Shown here piece after piece: positions 1 to 6,718 of a DNA stretch of 16,653 nucleotides (positions are counted from its first letter, which is position 1; every line of letters starts with the position of its first letter). The translations under genes and the position numbers were made by a program. The DNA lies in contig NYTT01000004.1 of assembly GCA_002683775.1 (NCBI GenBank), positions 1,988 to 18,640 of the forward strand, given 5' to 3'. The notes beneath the pieces are model-generated. The model saw only the letters and a list, made by a program, of their open reading frames with translations, had not been told where the DNA came from and ran no database searches. The DNA is from Flavobacteriales bacterium. Its GTDB lineage: Bacteria > Bacteroidota > Bacteroidia > Flavobacteriales > BACL11.

Positions 1-147
1 TCTTTAGGATTTAATAATAATTATATTTATGGAACAGATGCTGTTGATTATGTTCAGCAAGGTTGGTCTTATAGATATGCAGTTGATGGCAATGTTGTAG
101 ATTCTGTAAGAACTGGTATTATTCCAGGAGGATATTGCTTTAACTAA
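1..147 (+). CDS. 3' end of an unidentified protein-coding gene (partial)
   Basis: Frame 1 is open from the first base to a TAA at 145-147 and gives the last 48 residues of a protein. The tail is rich in Tyr, Gly, Asn and Asp and ends in GGYCFN. I do not recognise a family. The composition fits a secreted or outer-surface beta-rich protein, which would suit the lipoprotein gene that follows. The end does not look like a T9SS C-terminal sorting domain, and it is not a clear TonB-receptor last strand. A 69-bp gap containing a promoter-like sequence separates it from the next gene, so it probably belongs to a different transcript. Confidence 0.6.
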   Translation, partial: SLGFNNNYIYGTDAVDYVQQGWSYRYAVDGNVVDSVRTGIIPGGYCFN

Positions 148-173
148 TTTAACATAAAAATTAAATAAAAGAG

Positions 174-204
174 TTGAGTATATATTCTCCTTTTTTTATC
201 TTTA
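174..204 (+). promoter_or_regulatory. Bacteroidetes-type promoter for the lipoprotein-SDR-photolyase unit
   Basis: A TTGA at 174-177 is followed by a 19-bp spacer and TATCTTTA at 197-204. This matches the Bacteroidetes pattern TTTG-N19-TAnnTTTG except that the last G is A. The start codon at 217 is 12 nt further on, giving a very short leader. No other promoter-like sequence is visible before the SDR or photolyase genes. Confidence 0.5.
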
Positions 205-216
205 CGAAAAAATAAT

Positions 217-1290
217 ATGAAAATTTCAAAATTATTAATATTAGCAATTTTAGTTGTTACATCTTGTAAGAAAGATGACCCAATTGATCCTACATTTGAA
301 GATAAGTATGGTGAAGGTATGTATATTGTTACTGATATTGGAGTTAATTTTTATAATTATTTAGACTCTTTACCTAAAGTAGAAAATCAGATTTACAATT
401 CAGTAAATAATATTACATTAAATGATCCAAGAAAGATAAAATTCTACGCAGGAAGAGCATATATCTTAGCAAAAAACTATCTTTCAGTTGTTGATTTAGA
501 TTCATTTAAAGATTTAGGAACTATTAATGGTTTTATAAATCCTGTAGATTTTGATTTTTTAAGCCCTAGTAATAGAATTTTGGTAGCGGATAAAGATGAT
601 GCTAAAGCTAAGATTGTTGATTTCGATAGAATGGAAATTACATCTGATATTGAGACAGGAGATAGTACTAAGCCAGTTTTCATAATTAGTAATTCATATA
701 AATCATTTGTACTAAATGGTGGAGGTCTTTCAACAGATATTAAAGACTCTACAATTTGTTCAATAGAATACAAAGATAGTTTGGTTGAACTAGCAGATTT
801 TGATGGTAGTTTAATTGTTGGAGACAACCCAAACTCTGCAGTAATTTCTTCAAGTGGTAATTTAAAAGTTTTATGTAAAGGAGTTTATGAATATGCAAGC
901 TCTACAATTAATACTCAGGCAAGTATATCAGACGTTAACCAATACAACAATCAAGTTTACAGTACAAATTTACTTTCTGGCATCTACAATGCACAAAACC
1001 TTGTTCCAAATTATGATAATAGTAGCTGTTTTTTTACCGCAGAAGGTGGTATATATAGGCTTAATTTAAATGGTCTTGGTGTAAATTTACTAGAAAGCGT
1101 TGACTCTGATGTATTATTCTCTATAAGTGAGTCGTATCCTATTAATGACAGCACTGTAGCTTATTCAGATATGCTTTACATGAATGATTTAAATGTTCCA
1201 AACCAAGTTTATAAATATAATGTTAATCTTTCTTTATTTGTTGACACAATAATTGTTGATGGTGTTGTAAAGAATATTAATGTTTATTAA
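217..1290 (+). CDS. Surface lipoprotein, YncE/DUF5074-like beta-propeller (tentative)
   Basis: The 357-residue protein begins with a lipoprotein signal peptide: two Lys, a hydrophobic stretch, then VVTSC with the lipidated Cys at residue 17. The residues after it, KKDD, resemble the Lys plus acidic surface-export signal described for Bacteroidetes lipoproteins, so I infer it sits on the outer face of the outer membrane. The rest is about seven repeats of short beta-type segments (for example AYILAKNYLSVVDLD near 75-95 and RILVADKDDAKAKIVDFD near 117-136) that look like propeller blades. Proteins of this type, such as the DUF5074/YncE group and BtuG, often partner TonB receptors in substrate capture. 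No ligand can be named here. It ends 10 bp before the SDR gene and probably shares its transcript. Family placement is uncertain; the lipoprotein call is firm. Confidence 0.7.
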   Translation: MKISKLLILAILVVTSCKKDDPIDPTFEDKYGEGMYIVTDIGVNFYNYLDSLPKVENQIYNSVNNITLNDPRKIKFYAGRAYILAKNYLSVVDLDSFKDLGTINGFINPVDFDFLSPSNRILVADKDDAKAKIVDFDRMEITSDIETGDSTKPVFIISNSYKSFVLNGGGLSTDIKDSTICSIEYKDSLVELADFDGSLIVGDNPNSAVISSSGNLKVLCKGVYEYASSTINTQASISDVNQYNNQVYSTNLLSGIYNAQNLVPNYDNSSCFFTAEGGIYRLNLNGLGVNLLESVDSDVLFSISESYPINDSTVAYSDMLYMNDLNVPNQVYKYNVNLSLFVDTIIVDGVVKNINVY

Positions 1291-1300
1291 TTTTTAAAAT

Positions 1301-1963
1301 ATGAAAATTTTATTAGTAGGAGCTAGTAGTGATATATCAAAGTCATTGCAAAATAATTTTTCCAGTAATTATGAATTTATTAGTCTAAGTTCAAACTCAG
1401 ATTTTTCTTCAATAGATAATTTTAATATTCTTGATCCAGCTACATTTTTAGAAATTGATTCTATTGATGGTATTGTGTATTTTCCAGGATCTATTAATCT
1501 AAAGCCATTCAAGAGATTAAGTATGGATGAATTTAAAAAGGATTATGATATTAATGTACTAGGAGTATTAAATATACTTAAATTTTATCAATCAAAGTTA
1601 ACTATTGGTGCATCTGTTGTTTTTATAAGTTCTGTTGCAGCAAGTGTTGGAATGCCATTTCATTCTTCAATATCTATGTGTAAGTCTTCTTTAGAAGCTT
1701 TAGCTCGAAGTCTTGCGGCTGAATGGGCTCCAAAAGTTAGAGTTAACTGTGTCGCTCCTTCGTTAGTAAATACTAAGCTTTCTGAGCGTTTCTTTAGAAA
1801 TGAAAAACAGCAAGAACAAATGAATAGTAGACATCCTTTAAATAAAACAGGTAATCCTGAAGATATCTCAAACGCAATTGAGTTTTTATTATCTAAGAAA
1901 TCTTCTTGGGTGACTGGACAGATTTTAAATATAGATGGAGGTATATCTTCTTTGAAAATATAA
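1301..1963 (+). CDS. Short-chain dehydrogenase/reductase-family protein lacking the catalytic Tyr
   Basis: The 220-residue protein has the Rossmann layout of the SDR family: a nucleotide-loop motif VGASSDI near residues 6-12 (a variant of TGxxxGIG), an Asn in INVLG near 89, the Ser of FISSV at 111, Lys128, RVNCVAPS near 146-153, and a C-terminal WVTGQILNIDGG motif. The usual YxxxK pair is broken: Lys128 is present but residue 124 is Ile. Catalysis by the normal Ser-Tyr-Lys mechanism is therefore doubtful. From memory, SDR-like proteins next to photolyases in marine bacteria have a similar HxSIxMxK segment, so this may be a family trait and not decay. The gene lies 10 bp after the lipoprotein gene and 6 bp before the photolyase gene. 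The substrate is unknown. Confidence 0.85.
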   Translation: MKILLVGASSDISKSLQNNFSSNYEFISLSSNSDFSSIDNFNILDPATFLEIDSIDGIVYFPGSINLKPFKRLSMDEFKKDYDINVLGVLNILKFYQSKLTIGASVVFISSVAASVGMPFHSSISMCKSSLEALARSLAAEWAPKVRVNCVAPSLVNTKLSERFFRNEKQQEQMNSRHPLNKTGNPEDISNAIEFLLSKKSSWVTGQILNIDGGISSLKI

Positions 1964-1969
1964 TTTGTA

Positions 1970-3250
1970 ATGAAGGTTAATGTTTTTTGGTTTAGAAGAG
2001 ATCTTCGAATTAATGATAATATAGGTCTTAACTCTGCTTTAGCATCTAAAAATCCAGTAATAGCAATATTTATTTTTGATGATAAGATTACATTAAAGTT
2101 ACCAAGTAATGATGCAAGAATTAGTTTTATTTATAAGCATTTAAATAAAATTAATATTTCATTGAAAAAAGTTAACTCTTCTTTGTTAATTTTAAAGGGT
2201 ACACCAATCGAAGTATTTCTTGAATTAATTAAAAATTATGAAATAGAAGAGGTGTATTCCAATATAGATTATGAACCATATGGAATAGATCGGGATGCTA
2301 AAATAACTTCTCTTTTAGAATCAAATCAAATAATGCATTTCCAGTATAAAGATCATGTTATCTTTAGCCCCAATGAGGTATTAAAAGATAATGGAGATCC
2401 ATACACAGTATATACACCCTATAAAAATAAATGGTTATTAAAATTTAAGCAAAATTCTATTTCTTCTTCTGAATTTATTAGTATTCCTAACTTTCACAAG
2501 ATAAATTTTCAATTTCCTACATTTGATAAATTAGGTTTTGAAAAATCTAATATTGACGTAGTAGATTTTAACAAAAAATCTATTAAAGATTATGCTGAAA
2601 ATCGAGATTTCCCTTTTTTAAATTCAGGTACTTTTCTCGGTGTACATTTAAGATTTGGCACAATTAGTTTACGAGATATTTTAAATCTATTGGGCGAAAA
2701 TGATTCTGTTTTTTTATCTGAGCTTATTTGGAGAGAGTTTTTCATGATGATTACCTATCATTATCCATTTGTTAAAGACTCTAATTTTAAGAGGAAATAT
2801 GATAATATTATTTGGAGAAATGATCAGACTGAATTTCAAAATTGGTGCGATGGAAAAACTGGTTATCCAATTGTAGATGCAGGAATGAGAGAGTTAAATC
2901 AAACAGGATATATGCATAATAGAGTTAGAATGATTGTTGCAGGATTTTTATGTAAGCATTTGTTAATTGATTGGAAATGGGGTGAGAAATATTTTAGTGA
3001 AAAACTATTAGATTATGAATTGTCATCAAATAATGGTAATTGGCAATGGGCTGCTGGTACAGGTTGTGATTCTGCACCTTATTTTAGAATCTTCAACCCA
3101 TTTACTCAACAAAAGAAATTTGATAAAGATCTTCTATATGTAAAGAAGTGGATCCCAAACTATGATCCAGATACATATATTGATTATATAGTAGATCATA
3201 ACTTTGCACGCAAAAGAGCTTTAGATGCATATAAGCTAGCTTTGTCTTAA
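1970..3250 (+). CDS. phr: Deoxyribodipyrimidine photolyase, class I photolyase/cryptochrome family
   Basis: This enzyme would repair UV-induced pyrimidine dimers using FADH- and light. At 426 residues it is shorter than E. coli PhrB (472) but complete. The N-terminal antenna domain starts WFRRDLRINDN, and the FAD domain runs from about 220 to 400. The tryptophan triad for photoreduction is intact: Trp282, Trp335 and Trp358 align with E. coli Trp306, Trp359 and Trp382 at constant spacing. Asn354 matches the flavin-facing Asn378 of photolyases, where plant cryptochromes have Asp, and Trp254 in ELIWREF matches the dimer-binding Trp277. These residues favour a CPD photolyase over a signalling cryptochrome. 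The type of antenna pigment cannot be told. It is the last gene of the unit beginning at 217 and ends before a hairpin. Confidence 0.93.
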   Translation: MKVNVFWFRRDLRINDNIGLNSALASKNPVIAIFIFDDKITLKLPSNDARISFIYKHLNKINISLKKVNSSLLILKGTPIEVFLELIKNYEIEEVYSNIDYEPYGIDRDAKITSLLESNQIMHFQYKDHVIFSPNEVLKDNGDPYTVYTPYKNKWLLKFKQNSISSSEFISIPNFHKINFQFPTFDKLGFEKSNIDVVDFNKKSIKDYAENRDFPFLNSGTFLGVHLRFGTISLRDILNLLGENDSVFLSELIWREFFMMITYHYPFVKDSNFKRKYDNIIWRNDQTEFQNWCDGKTGYPIVDAGMRELNQTGYMHNRVRMIVAGFLCKHLLIDWKWGEKYFSEKLLDYELSSNNGNWQWAAGTGCDSAPYFRIFNPFTQQKKFDKDLLYVKKWIPNYDPDTYIDYIVDHNFARKRALDAYKLALS

Positions 3251-3256
3251 ATATTT

Positions 3257-3290
3257 ATAGTTGATTAGTTTTTTTAACTATAGTTTTTCC
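3257..3290 (+). terminator. Hairpin with T-run between convergent genes
   Basis: TATAGTT at 3257-3263 pairs with AACTATA at 3276-3282, extendable by a G-T and an A-T pair, and is followed by GTTTTTCC. It lies just after the photolyase stop, and its right arm includes the stop codon of the convergent aminopeptidase gene (3278-3280). It is AT-rich and weak, but it is the only terminator-like structure between the two units and may serve mainly the + strand. Confidence 0.45.
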
Positions 3291-4186
3291 ATCAATTCAC
3301 TATATATATTGACCATTGATTTTATGTCTTCTTTATGCACTTTCTCATCAGGGGAATGGACATTATCTTCAGCTGCTCCAATAAAACACCAATCCCATGG
3401 ATATTCACTTTTCTGTAAGCTATTGCCATCGCTTCCTCCAGCATCTTCTACTTCTAATTGAAATGGAATGTTTGAGGGAATAATAATATCTAAGATCTTA
3501 TTTATATATGATTTTCTTGGTATGCCACTATCTCTTAGTGAAATAGCACATCCTTTCCCATGATTAACTCCTTCAGTTATCCAGGTTATATCTGAAATTA
3601 ATGCTTGCTTTACATTGTATTTTTCATAAATAAATTTACCAAGGTAACCAATTGAACCTCCTCCATGCTCTTCCCATGAAGAGAATACAATTATTCCATT
3701 CTCAAGTGTTTTTGCTTGCTCTAATGCATTCCAAACTCCTAATCTATTGTCTAAATAGCATGATTGAATATAATTGCCTTTTTCTCTAAAATTCATTTTA
3801 AAAGTTAGTGAGGTTCCTCGATCAATATATCTATTAAAGTCAATAAATAATTTATCGTTTTTTCTTTTTATTTTACCTTCAATTTTGCCTGAAGAATCTT
3901 CTCCAACTAAAATTATTCCTTCATTAGAAACTGGTCCTCCAATTTTAATAATTTCATTATTATATTTCACTGTAAATCCAATAGAGTCTAGATGCGCAAA
4001 AATTGCTGTTCTTGGCTTCCCAAACACCAAAATAATATTATCTTGAAATGCATCTCCAATATAAATTTTTGGAATATTTTTCCAAGTTTTTTTATTTTCA
4101 TCAATATAATTTAATAAAAACTGTGATAAATTATATTCCTCTCCTGATGGAGAATGTATTGAACACATTTTTTTTAATAGTTTCAT
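3278..4186 (-). CDS. M42-like zinc/cobalt aminopeptidase (metallopeptidase of the MH clan)
   Basis: The 302-residue cytosolic protein has all expected ligands of the two-metal M42/M28 peptidases: His65 and Asp67 in AHLDSIG, the bridging Asp146 in YLDNRLG, the general base Glu172 with ligand Glu173 in WEEHGG, Asp199 in SDIT, and His277 in DNVHSPDE. The region between residues 80 and 140 fits the small inserted beta domain of M42 enzymes. It is shorter than typical members (about 350), and AHLDSIG has Ser where AHxDEIG is common, so it is a divergent subgroup. Likely role: trimming peptides, or acting on another small amide substrate. Its ATG overlaps the stop of the YigZ gene as TAATG, which fixes the start and suggests translational coupling. 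It is the last gene of the ribD unit. Confidence 0.82.
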   Translation of the reverse strand: MKLLKKMCSIHSPSGEEYNLSQFLLNYIDENKKTWKNIPKIYIGDAFQDNIILVFGKPRTAIFAHLDSIGFTVKYNNEIIKIGGPVSNEGIILVGEDSSGKIEGKIKRKNDKLFIDFNRYIDRGTSLTFKMNFREKGNYIQSCYLDNRLGVWNALEQAKTLENGIIVFSSWEEHGGGSIGYLGKFIYEKYNVKQALISDITWITEGVNHGKGCAISLRDSGIPRKSYINKILDIIIPSNIPFQLEVEDAGGSDGNSLQKSEYPWDWCFIGAAEDNVHSPDEKVHKEDIKSMVNIYSELMEKL

Positions 4187-4797
4187 TATATAGTTTTTAT
4201 ATGATTTATCATTATGTTATGATTTTTTTTAAAATTATTTATTTGTTCTTTCTCCTTGCTTTTCTCTACTGCAAATAATAATTTACAGTGTACTTGAAAA
4301 TCTGTCTTTAAGATCTCTATTTTATGTTCTTTTATAATTCTCATTACATCATTCATATATTGATAGTTATATGATATTTCGTATACACTCTTTATAATTT
4401 GAATTAATATATTAGATTTAGATATAACATCAAGTGATGCAGACTTATATGCATTTATTAAACCAGAAGTGCCAAGCTTTATACCACCAAAATATCTAAC
4501 AACTATTATGAGGGTATTAGTTAAGTCATTAGATTTGATTTGACTTAGTATTGGTTTTCCTGCTGAGTATTTAGGTTCTCCGTCATCATTAAATTTATAG
4601 ATTTCTTTATTAGGACATAAGATATATGCATAGCAATAATGCTGTGCGTTTTTTTCTTTTTTCTTAATTAGATTTATGCACCCACTAACTTCGATTTCAT
4701 TTTTAATATTAAATGCGTAGGAAATAAATCGACTGCCTTTATCTTTAAAGAAACCTGGATTTTGTGGTTTAAGTATTTTATATCTATCAATATTCAT
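4186..4797 (-). CDS. yigZ: YigZ/IMPACT family protein
   Basis: I chose the internal Met at 4797 as start, giving 203 residues. There it overlaps the upstream stop as TAATG, and the protein then begins MNIDRYKILKP, as is usual for the family; an in-frame ATG at 4848 would add 17 unlikely residues. The N-terminal UPF0029/IMPACT domain is clear: FKDKGSRF (17-24), AQHYCYAY (51-58), DDGEP (71-75), AGKPIL (79-84) and VVRYFGGIKLG (99-109). The C-terminal part, normally DUF1949, is present but divergent. Eukaryotic IMPACT regulates the Gcn2 kinase; the bacterial role is not settled. It lies between the EamA permease and aminopeptidase genes, overlapping both. Confidence 0.92.
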   Translation of the reverse strand: MNIDRYKILKPQNPGFFKDKGSRFISYAFNIKNEIEVSGCINLIKKKEKNAQHYCYAYILCPNKEIYKFNDDGEPKYSAGKPILSQIKSNDLTNTLIIVVRYFGGIKLGTSGLINAYKSASLDVISKSNILIQIIKSVYEISYNYQYMNDVMRIIKEHKIEILKTDFQVHCKLLFAVEKSKEKEQINNFKKNHNIMINHIKTI

Positions 4798-5663
4798 TAA
4801 TTTGATAATAGATAAATAGATATGGTTGCAATTAATATCCCAATCCAATTATTCCTACTTAGCTTCTCATTAAAAAAAAATAATCCTATTAAAGATGAAG
4901 AAATAACAATAAGCATACTTACTATAGGGAAAACTATTGAACTTGGAATTGAACCGTCATTTAGTGCTTCTAAAAAAAATAATAATGAAAAGAAGTTTGG
5001 AATCCCAAAAGCAATACCCCATATAATATTCTTAGCTTGAAAGTTACTGAATTTATCCTTTAGAAAAATTATTATTAATCCACTAATACTAGCAGATATA
5101 AATAATGACATGAAAAAAAGAAAACTACTATTGTCTAATAAATTGGAGAATCTTTGAGCAAAATCATTAAAAATTGCATCAGAAATTCCTTGCCCAAGAA
5201 ATACAAAAATTATAAGCCATAAATATTTTCTGTTAATCTTTAATTTTCCAACATCAGTTGTCGCAAGATATATACCAAGTATTGCCAAGAAAAATGCAAA
5301 TATTTTTACAACATCTAAGGAATTATTTTCAGGATATAATAATAAAGCTGCTGAGACAGGAATTATCAATGACATTTTATTTGCAATAGTTGTAATTGAT
5401 ATACCAGCTTTCTGAATTCCAATTGAATAAAAATAAAAAACAATTATAAATAGTGAACCAATAGAAAAAGCATGTAGTATCCAATCTGATTGTAAAACTT
5501 CACTAAATGAAAAATCTGTTTTAATAAAACAAAATGACAAAAATGCTGCTGTCATATAATTAGCTGTTAGTGCTTGTAGGTTGTTAACATTGTATCTATC
5601 GAATAATTTAAATGCAATTATTAATATGTTAAAAAGAAGAGTAGTGTATATTATATTAATCAT
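4797..5663 (-). CDS. EamA/DMT-superfamily permease (10 transmembrane segments)
   Basis: The 288-residue protein is almost entirely hydrophobic, with about ten membrane helices in two halves, as in the EamA drug/metabolite transporter group. The first half runs from IIYTTLLFNILIIAF to the IFAFFLAILGIYLATT segment. The second starts at YLWLIIFVFLGQ and ends with WIGILIATISIYLLS. The loop between the halves carries the short basic stretch KLKINRK. The substrate cannot be read from the sequence. Its start overlaps the end of ribD by 8 bp (ATGATTAA) and its stop overlaps yigZ as TAATG. Its place directly behind ribD allows a role in moving a flavin-pathway compound, but that is inference from position only. 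Confidence 0.9.
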   Translation of the reverse strand: MINIIYTTLLFNILIIAFKLFDRYNVNNLQALTANYMTAAFLSFCFIKTDFSFSEVLQSDWILHAFSIGSLFIIVFYFYSIGIQKAGISITTIANKMSLIIPVSAALLLYPENNSLDVVKIFAFFLAILGIYLATTDVGKLKINRKYLWLIIFVFLGQGISDAIFNDFAQRFSNLLDNSSFLFFMSLFISASISGLIIIFLKDKFSNFQAKNIIWGIAFGIPNFFSLLFFLEALNDGSIPSSIVFPIVSMLIVISSSLIGLFFFNEKLSRNNWIGILIATISIYLLSN

Positions 5664-6684
5664 TTTGAAGTGTAATTAGAGAGTCTGTTCCAATTTTTTT
5701 TTCATTCCAATTTTTTTTGTCAATTGATGGTGATTTTCTACCTTGAAAAAGCTCATGATGTGTAATAAATATTCTTGCTTCATCCCAAAGATTTGAATTG
5801 ATAAAGTGTTGAATAGTTGTTGTTCCTCCCTCAACAATTATGGAATTAATATCTTCTTTATTTAATGTTTCTAGTATATCTATAATTGATGAATTAGATT
5901 CAATTTTAATATAATTATTACTTCCAATACTTTCTTCTTTTTGTTTATTTAAAATGATAGTTTTTGCATCATCGTTAAAGATATTCAGTTTTATATTTGA
6001 TTTGAGTTTACTGTCAATAATTATTCTAACAGGATTTTTTCCTTCAGCCAAATGCGTAGTTAGTCTTGGATTGTCTAATTCTGCAGTTTTTCTACCAATT
6101 AGTATACCGTCTTCTTGTGATCTCCATTTATGTACTAATAATTTGGATTCTTTTGACGTCATCCAAAAAGATTCTGGCTGAAAATCAGGCGCAATGAATC
6201 CATCACTGCTTTCAGCCCATTTTAAAATAACATAAGGTCTTTTCTTTTCTTGAGATATAAAAAACCTTTTATTTAATTCTCTACATTCTTTTTCTAAAAC
6301 TCCTAATATCACTTTGACTCCACCTTTTTTCATGTTTTCAATACCCTTGCCACATACTAAAGAAAAACTATCTTTTGAACCAACTACAACTTTTGGAATT
6401 CTTGATTTAATAATTAAGTCTGCACATGGTGGTGTTTTTCCAAAATGGGAGCATGGTTCAAGATTTACATAAAGCGTTGATTCTTTTAGTAGCTTTTTAT
6501 CTTTTACGCTAGAGATTGCATTAACTTCAGCATGATTACACCCAAATTTTTGATGATAACCGCTTCCTATAATATTACCTTTATGTACAATTACACTTCC
6601 TACCATCGGATTAGGGGAAACTAATCCATTACCTTTTCTTGCTAAATCTATACATTTTCTGATGAAGAATTCATGTTCTTGCAT
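5656..6684 (-). CDS. ribD: RibD, bifunctional riboflavin deaminase/reductase
   Basis: RibD deaminates the pyrimidine made by GTP cyclohydrolase II and then reduces the ribose side chain with NADPH. The 342-residue protein has both domains. The deaminase domain (about 1-145) contains SPNPMVGSVI, the zinc ligands His51 (HAEVNA), Cys78 (EPCSHFGKTPPC) and Cys87, and the catalytic Glu53. The reductase domain (about 148-342) contains YVILKWAESSDG, the substrate-side DNPRLT (204-209), and VEGG (284-287) for NADPH binding. Length and order match the usual fused enzyme. It is the first gene of a four-gene - strand unit and faces prmC across 34 bp. A perfect -7 element ends only 4 nt before its ATG. 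Confidence 0.97.
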   Translation of the reverse strand: MQEHEFFIRKCIDLARKGNGLVSPNPMVGSVIVHKGNIIGSGYHQKFGCNHAEVNAISSVKDKKLLKESTLYVNLEPCSHFGKTPPCADLIIKSRIPKVVVGSKDSFSLVCGKGIENMKKGGVKVILGVLEKECRELNKRFFISQEKKRPYVILKWAESSDGFIAPDFQPESFWMTSKESKLLVHKWRSQEDGILIGRKTAELDNPRLTTHLAEGKNPVRIIIDSKLKSNIKLNIFNDDAKTIILNKQKEESIGSNNYIKIESNSSIIDILETLNKEDINSIIVEGGTTTIQHFINSNLWDEARIFITHHELFQGRKSPSIDKKNWNEKKIGTDSLITLQND

Positions 6685-6688
6685 ACGT

Positions 6689-6696
6689 CAAAAGTA
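6689..6696 (-). promoter_or_regulatory. -7 element of ribD promoter (TACTTTTG)
   Basis: On the - strand the sequence reads TACTTTTG, an exact match to the Bacteroidetes -7 consensus TAnnTTTG, followed by ACGT and the ribD ATG at 6684. Transcription by this class of promoter starts a few bases after the element, so the mRNA would be leaderless or nearly so. A TTTG at 6725-6722 could be the -33 element, but the 25-bp spacing is longer than the usual 19 or so. Confidence 0.6.
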
Positions 6697-6706
6697 CTAA
6701 ATTGAA

Positions 6707-6714
6707 TATATTTG
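6707..6714 (+). promoter_or_regulatory. -7 element of prmC promoter (TATATTTG)
   Basis: TATATTTG matches TAnnTTTG exactly and is followed by TAGT and the prmC ATG at 6719, the same 4-nt spacing seen for ribD on the other strand. A possible -33 element (CTTG, 6678-6681) lies 25 bp upstream, inside the start of ribD. The prmC mRNA should therefore also be leaderless or nearly so. Confidence 0.6.
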
Positions 6715-6718
6715 TAGT

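Noticed and set aside
145..163. AT-only hairpin TAATTT/AAATTA after the first partial gene
   Set aside because: Six A-T pairs without a following T-run are expected by chance in this composition, so I do not call a terminator.
477..827. A 116-codon open frame on the - strand inside the lipoprotein gene
   Set aside because: It is Ser-rich and low in complexity, as expected of a shadow of the + strand gene, and has no promoter or family match.
4797..4848. Longer start for yigZ at 4848
   Set aside because: The extra 17 residues overlap the EamA gene, lack family resemblance, and the TAATG junction at 4797 gives the usual family start.
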